From NCBI GenBank assembly GCA_034007295.1, contig JAVERC010000001.1, positions 62,001 through 126,000 of the forward strand: a DNA stretch of 64,000 nucleotides. Direction: 5' to 3'. The stretch comes from JACKCP01 sp034007295. GTDB taxonomy: Bacteria > Desulfobacterota > Desulfobacteria > Desulfobacterales > JACKCP01. The notes under the pieces are model-generated. The model had not been told where the DNA came from. It saw only the letters and a list, made by a program, of their open reading frames with translations, and searched no databases. How positions within the stretch are numbered: position 1 is the first letter of the stretch; every line of letters starts with the position of its first letter. The position numbers were made by a program, and so were the translations under genes. This document shows, piece after piece, positions 50,692 to 60,241 of this stretch.

Positions 50692-51390
50692 ATGAAAAAA
50701 GTATATACCTTAAGTTTTTTTGCTGTTTTTTTTATTTTTATGTCAGCGTTTGGGTTTTGCGAAGAAAATATTTCTGTTTTAAAAACTGAAGGAAGTGTTT
50801 TTTATTTAAAAAAAGGCAGTTTTATGAAAAAAGCTGCAAATCAGGGAATGAATCTTTTTAAAGGGGATGTAATAATTACAGGAGAAAAATCCAATGCTGT
50901 AATCAGTCTTTTTGATGGTTCAAGTGTAATAGTTGATGAAAATTCAAAATTTAAAATTAATACAGAATCAAGTTTTGAGCAGGAACAGGGCAAGGCCTAT
51001 TATTCAATAGAAAAACAAGAGCAAAAAGGTATTGAAGTAAAAACTCCATTTGCAGTTATTGGAGTAAAAGGAACTGAATTTATTGTTAATTCAACAAGTG
51101 AAAATCAGTCTGTTGCACTGAAAAAAGGCCTTTTAAATATTGAATCTCTTAAAGATCAGTTTGAGCTTAGAAGAAAAAAAGAGTTGTCCGCATTTGAAGC
51201 CTTTATGGAAAAAACAAAATCTGCATTTACTGATTATAAGGAAAAGCAGAAAAAAGAGTTTGTAGAATTTGTGGATAAATTTGAATTAAAGCCGGATAAA
51301 ATGGTTTCTTTTTCAAATAATATTGTAAATGAAGATGAGCTTTCAAAAGAACTGGATAAAGAATTTGAAAAATTCAGGTCGCTTCTATGA
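50692..51390 (+). CDS. FecR-domain periplasmic protein
   Basis: About 232 residues: signal peptide (~1-24), FecR domain (~28-145: 'GMNLFKGDVIITGEKSNAVI', 'SLFDGSSVIVDENSKFKI', 'VKTPFAVIGVKGTEFIV') and a helical Lys/Glu-rich tail. FecR-domain proteins of this type are often paired with CHASE2 cyclases, as here, and may be the periplasmic partner of the sensor. ATG 50692 has 'aggag' seven bases upstream. The stop overlaps the cyclase start by four bases (ATGA). Confidence 0.85.
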   Translation: MKKVYTLSFFAVFFIFMSAFGFCEENISVLKTEGSVFYLKKGSFMKKAANQGMNLFKGDVIITGEKSNAVISLFDGSSVIVDENSKFKINTESSFEQEQGKAYYSIEKQEQKGIEVKTPFAVIGVKGTEFIVNSTSENQSVALKKGLLNIESLKDQFELRRKKELSAFEAFMEKTKSAFTDYKEKQKKEFVEFVDKFELKPDKMVSFSNNIVNEDELSKELDKEFEKFRSLL

Positions 51391-53366
51391 AAAAATATTT
51401 GTTTATTGCAGGTTTAATCATAATTTCATCTGGAATATTTTTTGGCCTTTTCAAGTTTAATGTTTCTCCTTTTTTTGAACTTGCTCAAAAAACTGAAGAC
51501 ATAAATTATGAATTTTCCAAAAAAACTCCAAATGAAAATATTATTTTTGCTGCAATAGATGAAAAAAGTGTAAATCATTTCGGAAGATGGCCCTGGAACA
51601 GGGCCGTTCTTTCTAAAGGCCTTAAACGTCTTGATTTGGCCTCTGTTGTTCTTCTTGATATTACATTTTCTGAAACAAGCACAGAATATGATGATAAATA
51701 TCTTAGCGATACAATAGCTTCCATGGGTAATGTTGTATGCGGTTTTTTTTTAAGGGACAAATCAACCCAGGAATTAGATGATGCAAGAAAATCAGTATTA
51801 TCCCTTTCAACACTTGAAAGAATAAAAGGAAAAAATATTTCCCTTCCAGGTGCAAAATATGCTGAAGCAAGCATAGCACCAATTTTAGAAGCATGTGCAA
51901 TGAATGCAGCATTTTCAACATTTCCGGACAAAGACGGAATTTTTAGAAGATATCCCCTTGGATTTGCATATAATAATTCAATTTACCCAACCCTTGGAAT
52001 TCAGGGACTGCGGTTTTATTTGCAGGAAGATATTGAAATTGAGGAAAAAAATAACTGCATAGAGGGCAGTTTTTCAAATCATAAGCTCAAATTCAATAAA
52101 AAAGGGGTTGTAAGGTTAAATTTTTATGACAATGAAGATTATAATGTTATTTCATTTTCAGATATTATAACCAATCAATATGAAAAAGAATATTTTAAAA
52201 ATAAAATTGTAATAGCCGGAATAACAGAAGCAGGAATATCTGATATAAGGTCAACTCCAATTGGAGCAATTGCCGGGCCTTTGCTTCATTATACTTTTTT
52301 GTCAAATGTTATAAATAATGAACTTATTAAAGAAAATGAGATTTTTACAATTATTCCAATTTTTGTTTTGTCTTTTTTACCTTTAATATGTGTGTTTTTT
52401 TCTAAAAAAATTTATTTAAGAATTTGTCTGAATTTTTTTGCACTTATTGGTTTTATATTAATTTCCAAGTTTTTATATATTAATTTTAATATCTGGATCA
52501 GCAGTTTTTATCCCGGAGTTTCTTTAATACTAAGTGTTTTTGTTGCAGAAGCCATAATGTTTCGGTTTCAGGAAAAGGAATCTCTTTTTATTAAACAGGC
52601 TTTTTCAGCCTATGTATCTCCAATTATTCTTGAAAAACTTGCAAAAAATCCTCAAGGTTTAAAGCTTGGCGGAGAGGAAAAGGAACTTACCACTCTTTTT
52701 TTAGATATTAGAAATTTTACAACCATTTCAGAAAAGTTAAAATCATTTGAACTTGTAAATCTTCTTAAGGAACTTTTTAATCCCCTTACAAAAATTATTC
52801 AAAATAACAATGGTTTTGTAGACAAATATATTGGAGATGCAATCATGGCTTTTTACAATGCTCCGGCAGGTGTAAAAAATCATGCTGACATGGCATGCAA
52901 AAGTGCTCTTGAAATGATGAGATTTATGAAATCAGATGATCTTAAAAAAAAGGCTGATTTTGGTGTTGAATTAAATATTGGTGTCGGGATTAACACAGGC
53001 AGTGCAGTTGTAGGAAATACAGGTGCTGATAACAGGTTTAATTATACTGCTCTTGGCGACAGCGTAAATCTTGCATCAAGGCTTCAGGATCTAAACAAAA
53101 CCTATAAGACCAGCATAATTATAAGCGAGTTTACAAAAAAGCAGATTAACAGTGATTTTTTAACAAGAAAACTAGAAGAAGTAAAAGTCAAAGGTAAAAC
53201 CAAAGGGGTTATGATTTATGAATTAATGGAAAATACACCGGAAAATCAAAAAATTAAAAATATGTTTGAAAAAGCTCTTGAATCAGGTTTAAAAGAAGAT
53301 TTTGAAAAATGTTTTAATGAAACAAATGATAAAGTTTCAAAGTTTTTTATTGAAAGAGGTTTATGA
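51387..53366 (+). CDS. CHASE2-domain class III adenylate/guanylate cyclase
   Basis: A 659-residue membrane sensor cyclase: N-terminal helix (~5-24), periplasmic CHASE2 domain (~35-310, 'IIFAAIDEKSVNHFGRWPWNRAV' in part), three helices (~315-395) and a cytoplasmic class III cyclase domain (~430-610). Metal-binding Asp residues lie in 'LFLDIRNFT' and 'YIGDAIMAF', with the purine-contact Lys in 'VDKYIGD' and 'NYTALGDSVNLASRL' completing the site. All catalytic parts look intact. cAMP is the likelier product. It overlaps the FecR gene and lptF by four bases each. Confidence 0.9.
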   Translation: MKKYLFIAGLIIISSGIFFGLFKFNVSPFFELAQKTEDINYEFSKKTPNENIIFAAIDEKSVNHFGRWPWNRAVLSKGLKRLDLASVVLLDITFSETSTEYDDKYLSDTIASMGNVVCGFFLRDKSTQELDDARKSVLSLSTLERIKGKNISLPGAKYAEASIAPILEACAMNAAFSTFPDKDGIFRRYPLGFAYNNSIYPTLGIQGLRFYLQEDIEIEEKNNCIEGSFSNHKLKFNKKGVVRLNFYDNEDYNVISFSDIITNQYEKEYFKNKIVIAGITEAGISDIRSTPIGAIAGPLLHYTFLSNVINNELIKENEIFTIIPIFVLSFLPLICVFFSKKIYLRICLNFFALIGFILISKFLYINFNIWISSFYPGVSLILSVFVAEAIMFRFQEKESLFIKQAFSAYVSPIILEKLAKNPQGLKLGGEEKELTTLFLDIRNFTTISEKLKSFELVNLLKELFNPLTKIIQNNNGFVDKYIGDAIMAFYNAPAGVKNHADMACKSALEMMRFMKSDDLKKKADFGVELNIGVGINTGSAVVGNTGADNRFNYTALGDSVNLASRLQDLNKTYKTSIIISEFTKKQINSDFLTRKLEEVKVKGKTKGVMIYELMENTPENQKIKNMFEKALESGLKEDFEKCFNETNDKVSKFFIERGL

Positions 53367-54499
53367 TTAAAATTGTTGATAAATATATTTTTAAAGAGCT
53401 GATTCCTCCGTTTTTAGTGAGCCTTGTTTTTTTCTCATTTATTTTTCTTTTATCAAGAATCCTTGATATTGCAGATATGCTTGTAAATTTCAATGTTTCA
53501 TTTGGAGCTGTATTAAGGCTTATTATTTATTCAGTTTCATTTTTTCTTCAGTATACAATCCCAATGTCAGTTATGATGGCAGTTCTTTTTGTTTTTATAG
53601 AACTTTCCGGTTCAAATGAAGTTCTTGCTTTAAAATCCGGAGGAATAAGCGTTTTAAGGCTTTTTCCTTCTGTTCTTGTTTTTTGTATGATTGGGACTTT
53701 TTTAACAGCGGCAATGACTTTTTATGGACTCCCCTGGGGAAAATTTTCATTTAAAAAAGAGGCATATGAAATTGCCAAAAGCAATATGGCAGTATCTTTT
53801 AAGGAAAAAACCTTTATTGATTCATTTCAGGGTTTTGCCTTGTACATAAATGAAATTGACCAGGAAAAAAATATAATGAAAGATATTTTTCTTGAGGATA
53901 TGAGTTCTGCACAAGTTCCTGTAACAATAACAGCACCACAAGGAAAAATAAAACAGACTAAAGCAGGATACAGTGTTGAGCTTTTTGACGGTTCAATTAT
54001 TCAGATAGATAAAAAAGATGAGTCTGTTCATAAAACAAATTTTGGAATTTACAGCTTTTCAATTGATCTGCCTGAAAGTTTAACTGAAGAACATATTGAA
54101 AAAAAAGATGAAAAGGAAATGTATTTTTTTGAGCTGAAAAAATATATAGATGGCTTTGAAACAAAAAATTCAAAGTATTATTCAGCAGTTTTAAGAATGC
54201 ATGAAAAATTTTCAATTCCCCTTGCCTGTATTTTCCTTGGTCTTATTGGTTTTTCACTTGGTCTTAGAAATAAAACCGGAAAAAAATCTTCAGGCATAAT
54301 TTATGGAATTTTTCTTTTTGTTTTTTATTATATTCTTTTTGCTCTTGGCTTATCACTTGGAGAATCAAAACCAGAAATTTATCCGCCTTTTGCTGCAATG
54401 TGGGTACCTGATTTAATAATGTTTTTACTTGGAATTTTACTTTTATATCTGGCAGTTAAGGAAAAAAATATTAATCTGAAAATATTTGGCGGAAATTAA
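53363..54499 (+). CDS. lptF: LPS export permease LptF
   Basis: A 378-residue YjgP/YjgQ-family permease with six membrane helices (three before and three after a periplasmic beta-jellyroll at ~135-265). 'VDKYIFKELIPPFLVSLVFF' and 'GSNEVLALKSGGISVLRLFP' are family segments. With LptG and LptB2 it lifts LPS from the inner membrane. It overlaps the cyclase gene by four bases and abuts lptG. Confidence 0.92.
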   Translation: MIKIVDKYIFKELIPPFLVSLVFFSFIFLLSRILDIADMLVNFNVSFGAVLRLIIYSVSFFLQYTIPMSVMMAVLFVFIELSGSNEVLALKSGGISVLRLFPSVLVFCMIGTFLTAAMTFYGLPWGKFSFKKEAYEIAKSNMAVSFKEKTFIDSFQGFALYINEIDQEKNIMKDIFLEDMSSAQVPVTITAPQGKIKQTKAGYSVELFDGSIIQIDKKDESVHKTNFGIYSFSIDLPESLTEEHIEKKDEKEMYFFELKKYIDGFETKNSKYYSAVLRMHEKFSIPLACIFLGLIGFSLGLRNKTGKKSSGIIYGIFLFVFYYILFALGLSLGESKPEIYPPFAAMWVPDLIMFLLGILLLYLAVKEKNINLKIFGGN

Positions 54500-55588
54500 A
54501 TGAGTCTTTTAACTAAATATCTGATTAAAGGTTTTCTTAAAATATTTTTTATTATGGAGATTTTTCTGATTTTTATTTTTCTTGTAATTGATTACCTGAA
54601 TAATCTCGATAAATTTGTAAAGGCAGGACTTTCAGCTGCAACAGGGATTTCATTTATTATGCTAAAAATTCCCTTTGTAATTGTTCATTTAACACCTGTT
54701 TCAATTGTTGTGACTGCTGTTATTTTTTTTGGACTTATGAATAAAAATAAAGAAATAACAGCACTTTGTGCAAGCGGTATAAGCCTTAAAAAAGTTTATC
54801 TTCCAATTTTGGGTTTAAGCCTTTTTTTAAGTTTTTTTGTTTTTTTTGTTTCAGACATTGTAATGCCTTATTCTTCATCAAAACTTAATTTAATCAATTC
54901 TACACAAATAAAAAAAAACAGAATTATAACTGAAAATAGAAACAATATCTGGATCAAGGACAATAATAAAATTATTTATATTGATTATTTTAATTTTGAA
55001 AAAAAAATGATCAGAAATATTACAATTAATGAATTTAATGATAACAATGTATTATCCATAAGAGTTAAGGCAGAATCCGGATTTTTTAAAAACGGCAGAT
55101 GGGTTTTAAATAATATTTATTATTCAGATAATTTGGAAAATGATTTTGGCCAGAAAGTCTTTTTTGCAGATAAAAAAGAATTTTATTTTAATTTTATTCC
55201 TGAGGAATTAAAAGATGCAGTAAAACTTCCAGATGAAATGGGATTTATGGAACTTAAAAAATATATAAAAAGTTTAAAGGAAAAAGGATATGAATATAAA
55301 AGATATCTTGTTGATCTTAATTCAAAAACAGCTTTTCCCTTTGTATGTTTTATAATGTGTCTAATAGGAACACTTATTGGAATAAGTTCTGTTACAGGCA
55401 AAAAAATTCCGCTTGGAGTAGGGATGTCTTTATTTCTTTCACTTTTGTACTGGTCAATGCACAGTTTTTTTATTTCACTTGGATATGGTGAAAATATCAA
55501 TCCTTTTTTTGCAGCCTGGACTGCTAACCTGATATTTGGATTTATTGGTATTTTTGTGTTTATTTTTTTTGAAAAAAAATTGATTTAA
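54500..55588 (+). CDS. lptG: LPS export permease LptG
   Basis: A 362-residue partner of LptF with the same six-helix plus jellyroll layout. 'LLTKYLIKGFLKIFFIMEIF', 'IPFVIVHLTPVSIVVTAVIFF' and 'NKEITALCASGISLKKVYLP' are typical of LptG. It begins at the base after the lptF stop. lptA, lptB and lptC are not in the window. Confidence 0.9.
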   Translation: MSLLTKYLIKGFLKIFFIMEIFLIFIFLVIDYLNNLDKFVKAGLSAATGISFIMLKIPFVIVHLTPVSIVVTAVIFFGLMNKNKEITALCASGISLKKVYLPILGLSLFLSFFVFFVSDIVMPYSSSKLNLINSTQIKKNRIITENRNNIWIKDNNKIIYIDYFNFEKKMIRNITINEFNDNNVLSIRVKAESGFFKNGRWVLNNIYYSDNLENDFGQKVFFADKKEFYFNFIPEELKDAVKLPDEMGFMELKKYIKSLKEKGYEYKRYLVDLNSKTAFPFVCFIMCLIGTLIGISSVTGKKIPLGVGMSLFLSLLYWSMHSFFISLGYGENINPFFAAWTANLIFGFIGIFVFIFFEKKLI

Positions 55589-55595
55589 GCTTGAT

Positions 55596-56651
55596 ATGAA
55601 TTTTTTTAAAAACAAAATTTTAAAAATTGTTTATTCAGATAATTATAAAAACCCTTTTTTATCCTTAAGGTTTTTTCTTTTTATTCTTTCAAAAATCTAT
55701 TCATTTATAACTGATTTAAGGCTTTTTTTTTATAAAAATAATTTTATAAAATCTTATAAATCAGATGCCTTTGTTATTTCTATTGGAAATATTACAGCAG
55801 GCGGAACTGGAAAAACTCCAATGGCAATTTATATTGCACAGCGTCTTCTTCAGATAAATGGTTTAAAGCCGGCAATTGTAATGAGAGGCTATAAGGGAGG
55901 TTTGGAAAAAAAAGGCGGAATTGCCTGTGATGGAAAAAATCATAAAAAACCTTTTAAATTTGCAGGTGATGAGGCAGCTCTTATCTGCTCAAGGCTTGAT
56001 AATGTTTTGGTTTTATGTGGAAAAAATAAAAAAGAATCTGTAAAAACTGCTGTTAAAGAATTTGGCTGTAATGTGGTAATTCTTGATGATGGTTTTTCCC
56101 ATTTAAAAGTTAAAAGAGACCTTGACCTTGTTCTTCTTGATTATGAAAAACCCTATGGAAATTTTTATACCCTGCCAAGGGGAATTTTAAGGGAAAAAAA
56201 ACAAAACATTAAAAGAGCAGATGCAGTAATTTATACAAGAACAAAAAATCCCCAGATATCTTTTAACAATACTTTTTTTTGTTTTCATGAAACCTTTGTT
56301 GAAAAAATTGTTGATGGAACAAAAAAATCAGGACATAAAAAAGTTTTTCTTTTCTGTGGTCTTGGAGATAACCAGGCCTTTTATAAAAGCACCATAAATT
56401 TTGGATTTAATGTTTGTTCTGCACTTTTTTTTGAAGATCATCATGAATTTGACAAAAAAGATATTGAAAAAATAATTAAAAAAGCAAAACAAGACCAGTG
56501 TGACAGTTTTATAACAACTAACAAAGATTATTGCAGAATAAAGGATATTAATATAAATTTCCCATTTGATCTTATTGTCCTTGATGTAAAAATAAAATTT
56601 TACGGCAATGAATTTGATAAATATTTAACAGAACGGCTCAGGATAAATTGA
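55596..56651 (+). CDS. lpxK: Tetraacyldisaccharide 4'-kinase
   Basis: A 351-residue kinase that phosphorylates lipid A at the 4' position. The Walker A is 'GNITAGGTGKTPMAIYIAQ' (~66), then 'MRGYKGG', 'GDEAALICSRL', 'VVILDDGFSHLKVKRDLDLVLLD' in part, and 'TTNKDYCRI' near the end. ATG start with a weak ribosome site seven bases after lptG. It overlaps the next gene as TTGA. Confidence 0.95.
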   Translation: MNFFKNKILKIVYSDNYKNPFLSLRFFLFILSKIYSFITDLRLFFYKNNFIKSYKSDAFVISIGNITAGGTGKTPMAIYIAQRLLQINGLKPAIVMRGYKGGLEKKGGIACDGKNHKKPFKFAGDEAALICSRLDNVLVLCGKNKKESVKTAVKEFGCNVVILDDGFSHLKVKRDLDLVLLDYEKPYGNFYTLPRGILREKKQNIKRADAVIYTRTKNPQISFNNTFFCFHETFVEKIVDGTKKSGHKKVFLFCGLGDNQAFYKSTINFGFNVCSALFFEDHHEFDKKDIEKIIKKAKQDQCDSFITTNKDYCRIKDININFPFDLIVLDVKIKFYGNEFDKYLTERLRIN

Positions 56652-57349
56652 CTCAATTATACAAATATAAAATCGGCAGATATTTTGTTGTTTCCTTAAA
56701 GGAACTAAGCGAAGAAACCCTTGTTCCATTTTCAAAAACTGTTTTAAATTCAGAAAAAAAAATAAAAAAATCATTTAATCCACTTGGGGGAAGGGCAGAA
56801 ATTGTAATTAAAAATCTTCCAGAACTTGGAATGACTGTTTTTAAAAATTATTTCAGGGGAGGGTTTTTAGGAATTTTTAATAAAAGACTTTATTTAAAGT
56901 TAAAAGGAAATATCAGACCCTTAAGTGAAATTTTATTTTTAAATGAAATTAAAAAATTTAATATTCCTGTGCCAGAACCAGTTGCAGCCTATTATAGCGG
57001 AAATATTTTTTACAAAGGCGGTACAGTTACAACATATATAAAAAGTCCATATACCCTTGCTCAGTTCTGCCTGAAAGATGAGAAAAAAGGGGAGAAAATA
57101 TTTAAGGAAAAATTTTTTCCTGTATTTGAAAAATTAATTGAACATAAAATTTATCACTGCGATCTTCACCCAGGAAATGTTGTTGTTTCAACAGATGAAA
57201 ATATTTATATTATTGATTTTGACAAAGCTTCATATTTTGAAGGGCTTCCGTTTTATTTAAGACAAAAGCTTGAATCAAGATGGAATAGAGCTGTTAAAAA
57301 GCATAAACTGCCTTCTTTTCTTGCCATGGTTCCAAAAAAACGGCCTTAA
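56648..57349 (+). CDS. Kdo/LPS-core kinase (KdkA/WaaP-like)
   Basis: A 233-residue protein-kinase-fold enzyme of the LPS kinase family. The catalytic loop 'IYHCDLHPGNVVV' and the metal-binding 'IYIIDFDKASYF' are intact, as is the N-lobe 'GMTVFKNYFRGG'. Its likely role is phosphorylation of Kdo or inner core sugars. The TTG start overlaps the lpxK stop. Its 3' end overlaps the convergent glycosyltransferase gene by 56 bases. KdkA fits the position after lpxK best, but WaaP cannot be excluded. Confidence 0.82.
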   Translation: MTQLYKYKIGRYFVVSLKELSEETLVPFSKTVLNSEKKIKKSFNPLGGRAEIVIKNLPELGMTVFKNYFRGGFLGIFNKRLYLKLKGNIRPLSEILFLNEIKKFNIPVPEPVAAYYSGNIFYKGGTVTTYIKSPYTLAQFCLKDEKKGEKIFKEKFFPVFEKLIEHKIYHCDLHPGNVVVSTDENIYIIDFDKASYFEGLPFYLRQKLESRWNRAVKKHKLPSFLAMVPKKRP

Positions 57350-58286
57350 AAACTTTTTCAGGGTCAATATCCATACACTGTCTTGTTTTGCAGTATTTTT
57401 TACCGCAGTTTAAACATGAAAAATTATTTTTTGTAATTATTTTTCCATAATACGGGCCTGTTCTTACAGGGTTTGAAGGGCCGAAAAGTCCGGCTGTTTT
57501 TACTCCAAGAGCAACTCCAAGATGCATTGGCCCTGTATCTGAACTTATTAAAAACTGTGCATTTCCTAAAATTTCTACAAGTTCTCCAAGACTTGTTTTT
57601 CCGGTAAAATTCAATGGTTTATTAATGCATTGCTCACAAATTTTTTCAGAAAAATCCAAATCTTCAGGTCCGCCTGTAAGAACAGGGGTAAATTCGGTGT
57701 TTTGATAAATAAGGTCTGAAAGTTTAGAAAAACTTTTTTCAAACCATTTATTTGCAGGTTTTGTAGCACCTGTGTTTAAAACCACATATTTTTCGGGCAG
57801 GCTTATTGTTGATTCAAACCTTGGAATGTCCCAATTTATTATTTTTGGAGGATCAATACCAAGATATGAAGAAAATTCTAAATACTGGTCAAGCATATGA
57901 TTTGTTTCATGGTCTTTTTCTGGAATTTTTTCATAATTTAAAAGCCAGGTTAGTTCCTTGCATCTTTTTTTGTTAAATGTAATTTTTCTTTGTGCATTAG
58001 AATTTAATGTGAAAAAAGCAGATTTTAAAATTCTTTGAAGGTCTAAAACAAGATCAAATTTTTCTGATTTAAGAAATTTATAAATAGTACCAAATGATTT
58101 TAATTTGTTTTTTTTATCAAACAAAACTGCATTTGATACAGAATTGTGTTTTTTTACAAGGGGATAACTTAAAGGTTCGGTTATCCATGTAATTTCAGCA
58201 TTTATTTTATCTTTAAGATGAATTGCAAGGGGGAAGGTATTAATTACATCCCCAAGTGCTCCAAGTTTGACAATTAATATTTTCAT
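57294..58286 (-). CDS. Heptosyltransferase-family glycosyltransferase (GT9)
   Basis: A 330-residue GT9 enzyme. The N-terminus 'MKILIVKLGALGDVINTFPL' and the ADP-heptose-binding region 'LISSDTGPMHLGVALGVKTAGLFGP' in part are typical of WaaC-type heptosyltransferase I, which adds the first heptose to Kdo. A Cys-rich C-terminus ('CLNCGKKYCKTRQCMDI') is often seen in Desulfobacterota versions. It begins directly after the stop of the next GT9 gene upstream. WaaC is likely but not proven. Confidence 0.87.
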   Translation of the reverse strand: MKILIVKLGALGDVINTFPLAIHLKDKINAEITWITEPLSYPLVKKHNSVSNAVLFDKKNKLKSFGTIYKFLKSEKFDLVLDLQRILKSAFFTLNSNAQRKITFNKKRCKELTWLLNYEKIPEKDHETNHMLDQYLEFSSYLGIDPPKIINWDIPRFESTISLPEKYVVLNTGATKPANKWFEKSFSKLSDLIYQNTEFTPVLTGGPEDLDFSEKICEQCINKPLNFTGKTSLGELVEILGNAQFLISSDTGPMHLGVALGVKTAGLFGPSNPVRTGPYYGKIITKNNFSCLNCGKKYCKTRQCMDIDPEKVFKAVFLEPWQEKKAVYAF

Positions 58287-59282
58287 TTAATTTTCCAGAA
58301 TTTTTTCACAGGCATTAATTACTTCTGCAGAAGGTATTTTCATGCATTCTTCTGTATTAATGGGGCATTTGTTGTGGCCATGTCTTCCGCATGGTCTGCA
58401 GTTTAGATTTTTCTCAACAATTATGCTTTTGTTTTTCCACGGGCCGTATCCAAATTCAGGTATTGTTGAACAAAATATGCATACACAGGGAGTCTTAAGT
58501 GCTGAAGCCAGATGAAGTGCCATACTGTCATTGCAAACAATTAGTTTTGCATTGGCTGCGGCAAATTTAAGTTCTGCTAGATTAAGCTTTCCGCATAAAT
58601 TAAATGCATTGGTATTTTTGCAGACTTCATTGCAGATATCAATTTCAGATTGAGCTCCGGTTACAACAATAAAATAACCCTTGTTTTCAAAATATCTTGC
58701 TGTTTCATTATATCCTTTGGAGTGCCACATTTTTGTTTTCCATGCACTTCCTGGTGATAAAAGAATATATTTGGAATTTTTAAGGCTTTTAAGCTCTTTT
58801 CCAACTTGAGTTTCATCTGGAGGGAAAAGTCTTAAATCCTGTTTTAAAAGGCTGATATCTGTTTCAGAAGAAAGAATTGAAAGGTTTCTTATGGCGTCAT
58901 GATCCTCAAGATTTCTTTTTTCCTTTGTATTGTAAATAAAGGAAAACCTTGCTTTTTTAAAACCTGTTTTATGTGAAATTTTTGTTAAAAACAGCATAAT
59001 TGAGGTTCTATATGATTTGTGAAGTGAATAAACCCTGTCAAATTTCAAGCTTTCAAGTTTTGCTGCTGTTTTTAAAATTCCCCTGATTCCCTTATCTTTG
59101 CCTCTTTTGTCATATACAAGCACCTGATTTACAAGGGGGTCTTTTTCAATTAAAATTTTTCCGGCAGGCGTGGTAAGAAAATAAATTTCGCTTTTCGGAT
59201 AAATTTCTTTTATGCCTGTTATTACAGGGGTTGAAAGGATAATGTCGCCTAAAAAACCTGTCTGAACAATAAGAATTTTCAT
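58287..59282 (-). CDS. waaF: ADP-heptose:LPS heptosyltransferase II (GT9)
   Basis: A 331-residue GT9 enzyme: 'MKILIVQTGFLGDIILSTPV' and 'LIVCNDSMALHLASALKTPCV' are the acceptor and donor site segments, and 'SPGSAWKTKMWHSKGYNETA' is typical of WaaF. The C-terminus is again Cys-rich ('NCRPCGRHGHNKCP'). Its start codon overlaps the hldD stop by one base. Confidence 0.87.
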   Translation of the reverse strand: MKILIVQTGFLGDIILSTPVITGIKEIYPKSEIYFLTTPAGKILIEKDPLVNQVLVYDKRGKDKGIRGILKTAAKLESLKFDRVYSLHKSYRTSIMLFLTKISHKTGFKKARFSFIYNTKEKRNLEDHDAIRNLSILSSETDISLLKQDLRLFPPDETQVGKELKSLKNSKYILLSPGSAWKTKMWHSKGYNETARYFENKGYFIVVTGAQSEIDICNEVCKNTNAFNLCGKLNLAELKFAAANAKLIVCNDSMALHLASALKTPCVCIFCSTIPEFGYGPWKNKSIIVEKNLNCRPCGRHGHNKCPINTEECMKIPSAEVINACEKILEN

Positions 59283-60238
59283 TAAAAAGCCTTTTGGGTG
59301 TTTATTGTATCAAGATAGTCCTTTACTCCCTGTGATACATTTTTAAATTCTTTTGAATATCCTGCTTTTCTCAAGTTTGTAATATCTGCCTGGGTATAGC
59401 TCTGGTATCTTCCCTTAAGATGATCCGGAAAGCTTACATATTCAATTTTACCTTTTCCCATATATTTTATTACTGCATTTGCCACATCATTGAATGTTTG
59501 AGCAAGTCCGGTTCCTACGTTAAATATCCCTGAAATCTGAGGGTTTTTAAAAAGCCAGATATTTACATCAACTGCATCTTTTACATAAACAAAGTCTCTT
59601 TTCTGGCCTCCGTTTTCATATCCGTCTATTCCCTCAAAAAGCCTGCAAACTCCGTCATTTTTTATTTGATTGTAAAAATGCCAGGCAACACTTGCCATTG
59701 TTTTTTTGTGGAATTCTCTTGGACCGTAAACATTGAAATATCTAAGTCCTGCTGTCTGGTTTTTTATTTTTCCAAGGTATTTTCTTACAAAATTATCAAA
59801 AAGAAGCTTTGAAAAAGCATAAACATTTAATGTTTTTTCATTTTTTTCTGTTTCATAAAAAACAGTGTTGTCGCCGTATACAGAAGCAGATGATGCATAT
59901 ATAAACTGAAAATTTCTTTCAATTGACTTTAAAAAAATTGATTTGGAAAATTCATAATTATTTTCCATCATAAATTTTCCGTTCCATTCTGTTGTATCAG
60001 AACAGGCTCCCTCATGAAAAACCGCTTCAATATATTTAAGGTCAAAGTGATTATTTTTTAATTTTTCAATAAAGTCGTCCTTATCCATATAATCATGGAT
60101 TTTAAGGTCAGAAATATTCAAAAATTTTTCACCCTGGGTAAGATCATCAACAACAATAATATCTGTTCTTCCAATATTGTTGAGTTCTTTTACTATATTG
60201 CTTCCAATAAAACCTGCTCCGCCGGTTACTATAAGCAT
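59282..60238 (-). CDS. hldD: ADP-L-glycero-D-manno-heptose 6-epimerase
   Basis: A 318-residue short-chain epimerase. The NAD site is 'MLIVTGGAGFIGSNIVKEL'; the catalytic Tyr-x-x-x-Lys is in 'NVYAFSKLLFD'; 'LRYFNVYGPREFHKKTMAS' and 'GYENGGQKRDFVYVKD' are diagnostic of HldD. It makes the ADP-heptose used by the two downstream GT9 enzymes. It lies three bases after hldE. Confidence 0.95.
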   Translation of the reverse strand: MLIVTGGAGFIGSNIVKELNNIGRTDIIVVDDLTQGEKFLNISDLKIHDYMDKDDFIEKLKNNHFDLKYIEAVFHEGACSDTTEWNGKFMMENNYEFSKSIFLKSIERNFQFIYASSASVYGDNTVFYETEKNEKTLNVYAFSKLLFDNFVRKYLGKIKNQTAGLRYFNVYGPREFHKKTMASVAWHFYNQIKNDGVCRLFEGIDGYENGGQKRDFVYVKDAVDVNIWLFKNPQISGIFNVGTGLAQTFNDVANAVIKYMGKGKIEYVSFPDHLKGRYQSYTQADITNLRKAGYSKEFKNVSQGVKDYLDTINTQKAF

Positions 60239-60241
60239 TGG

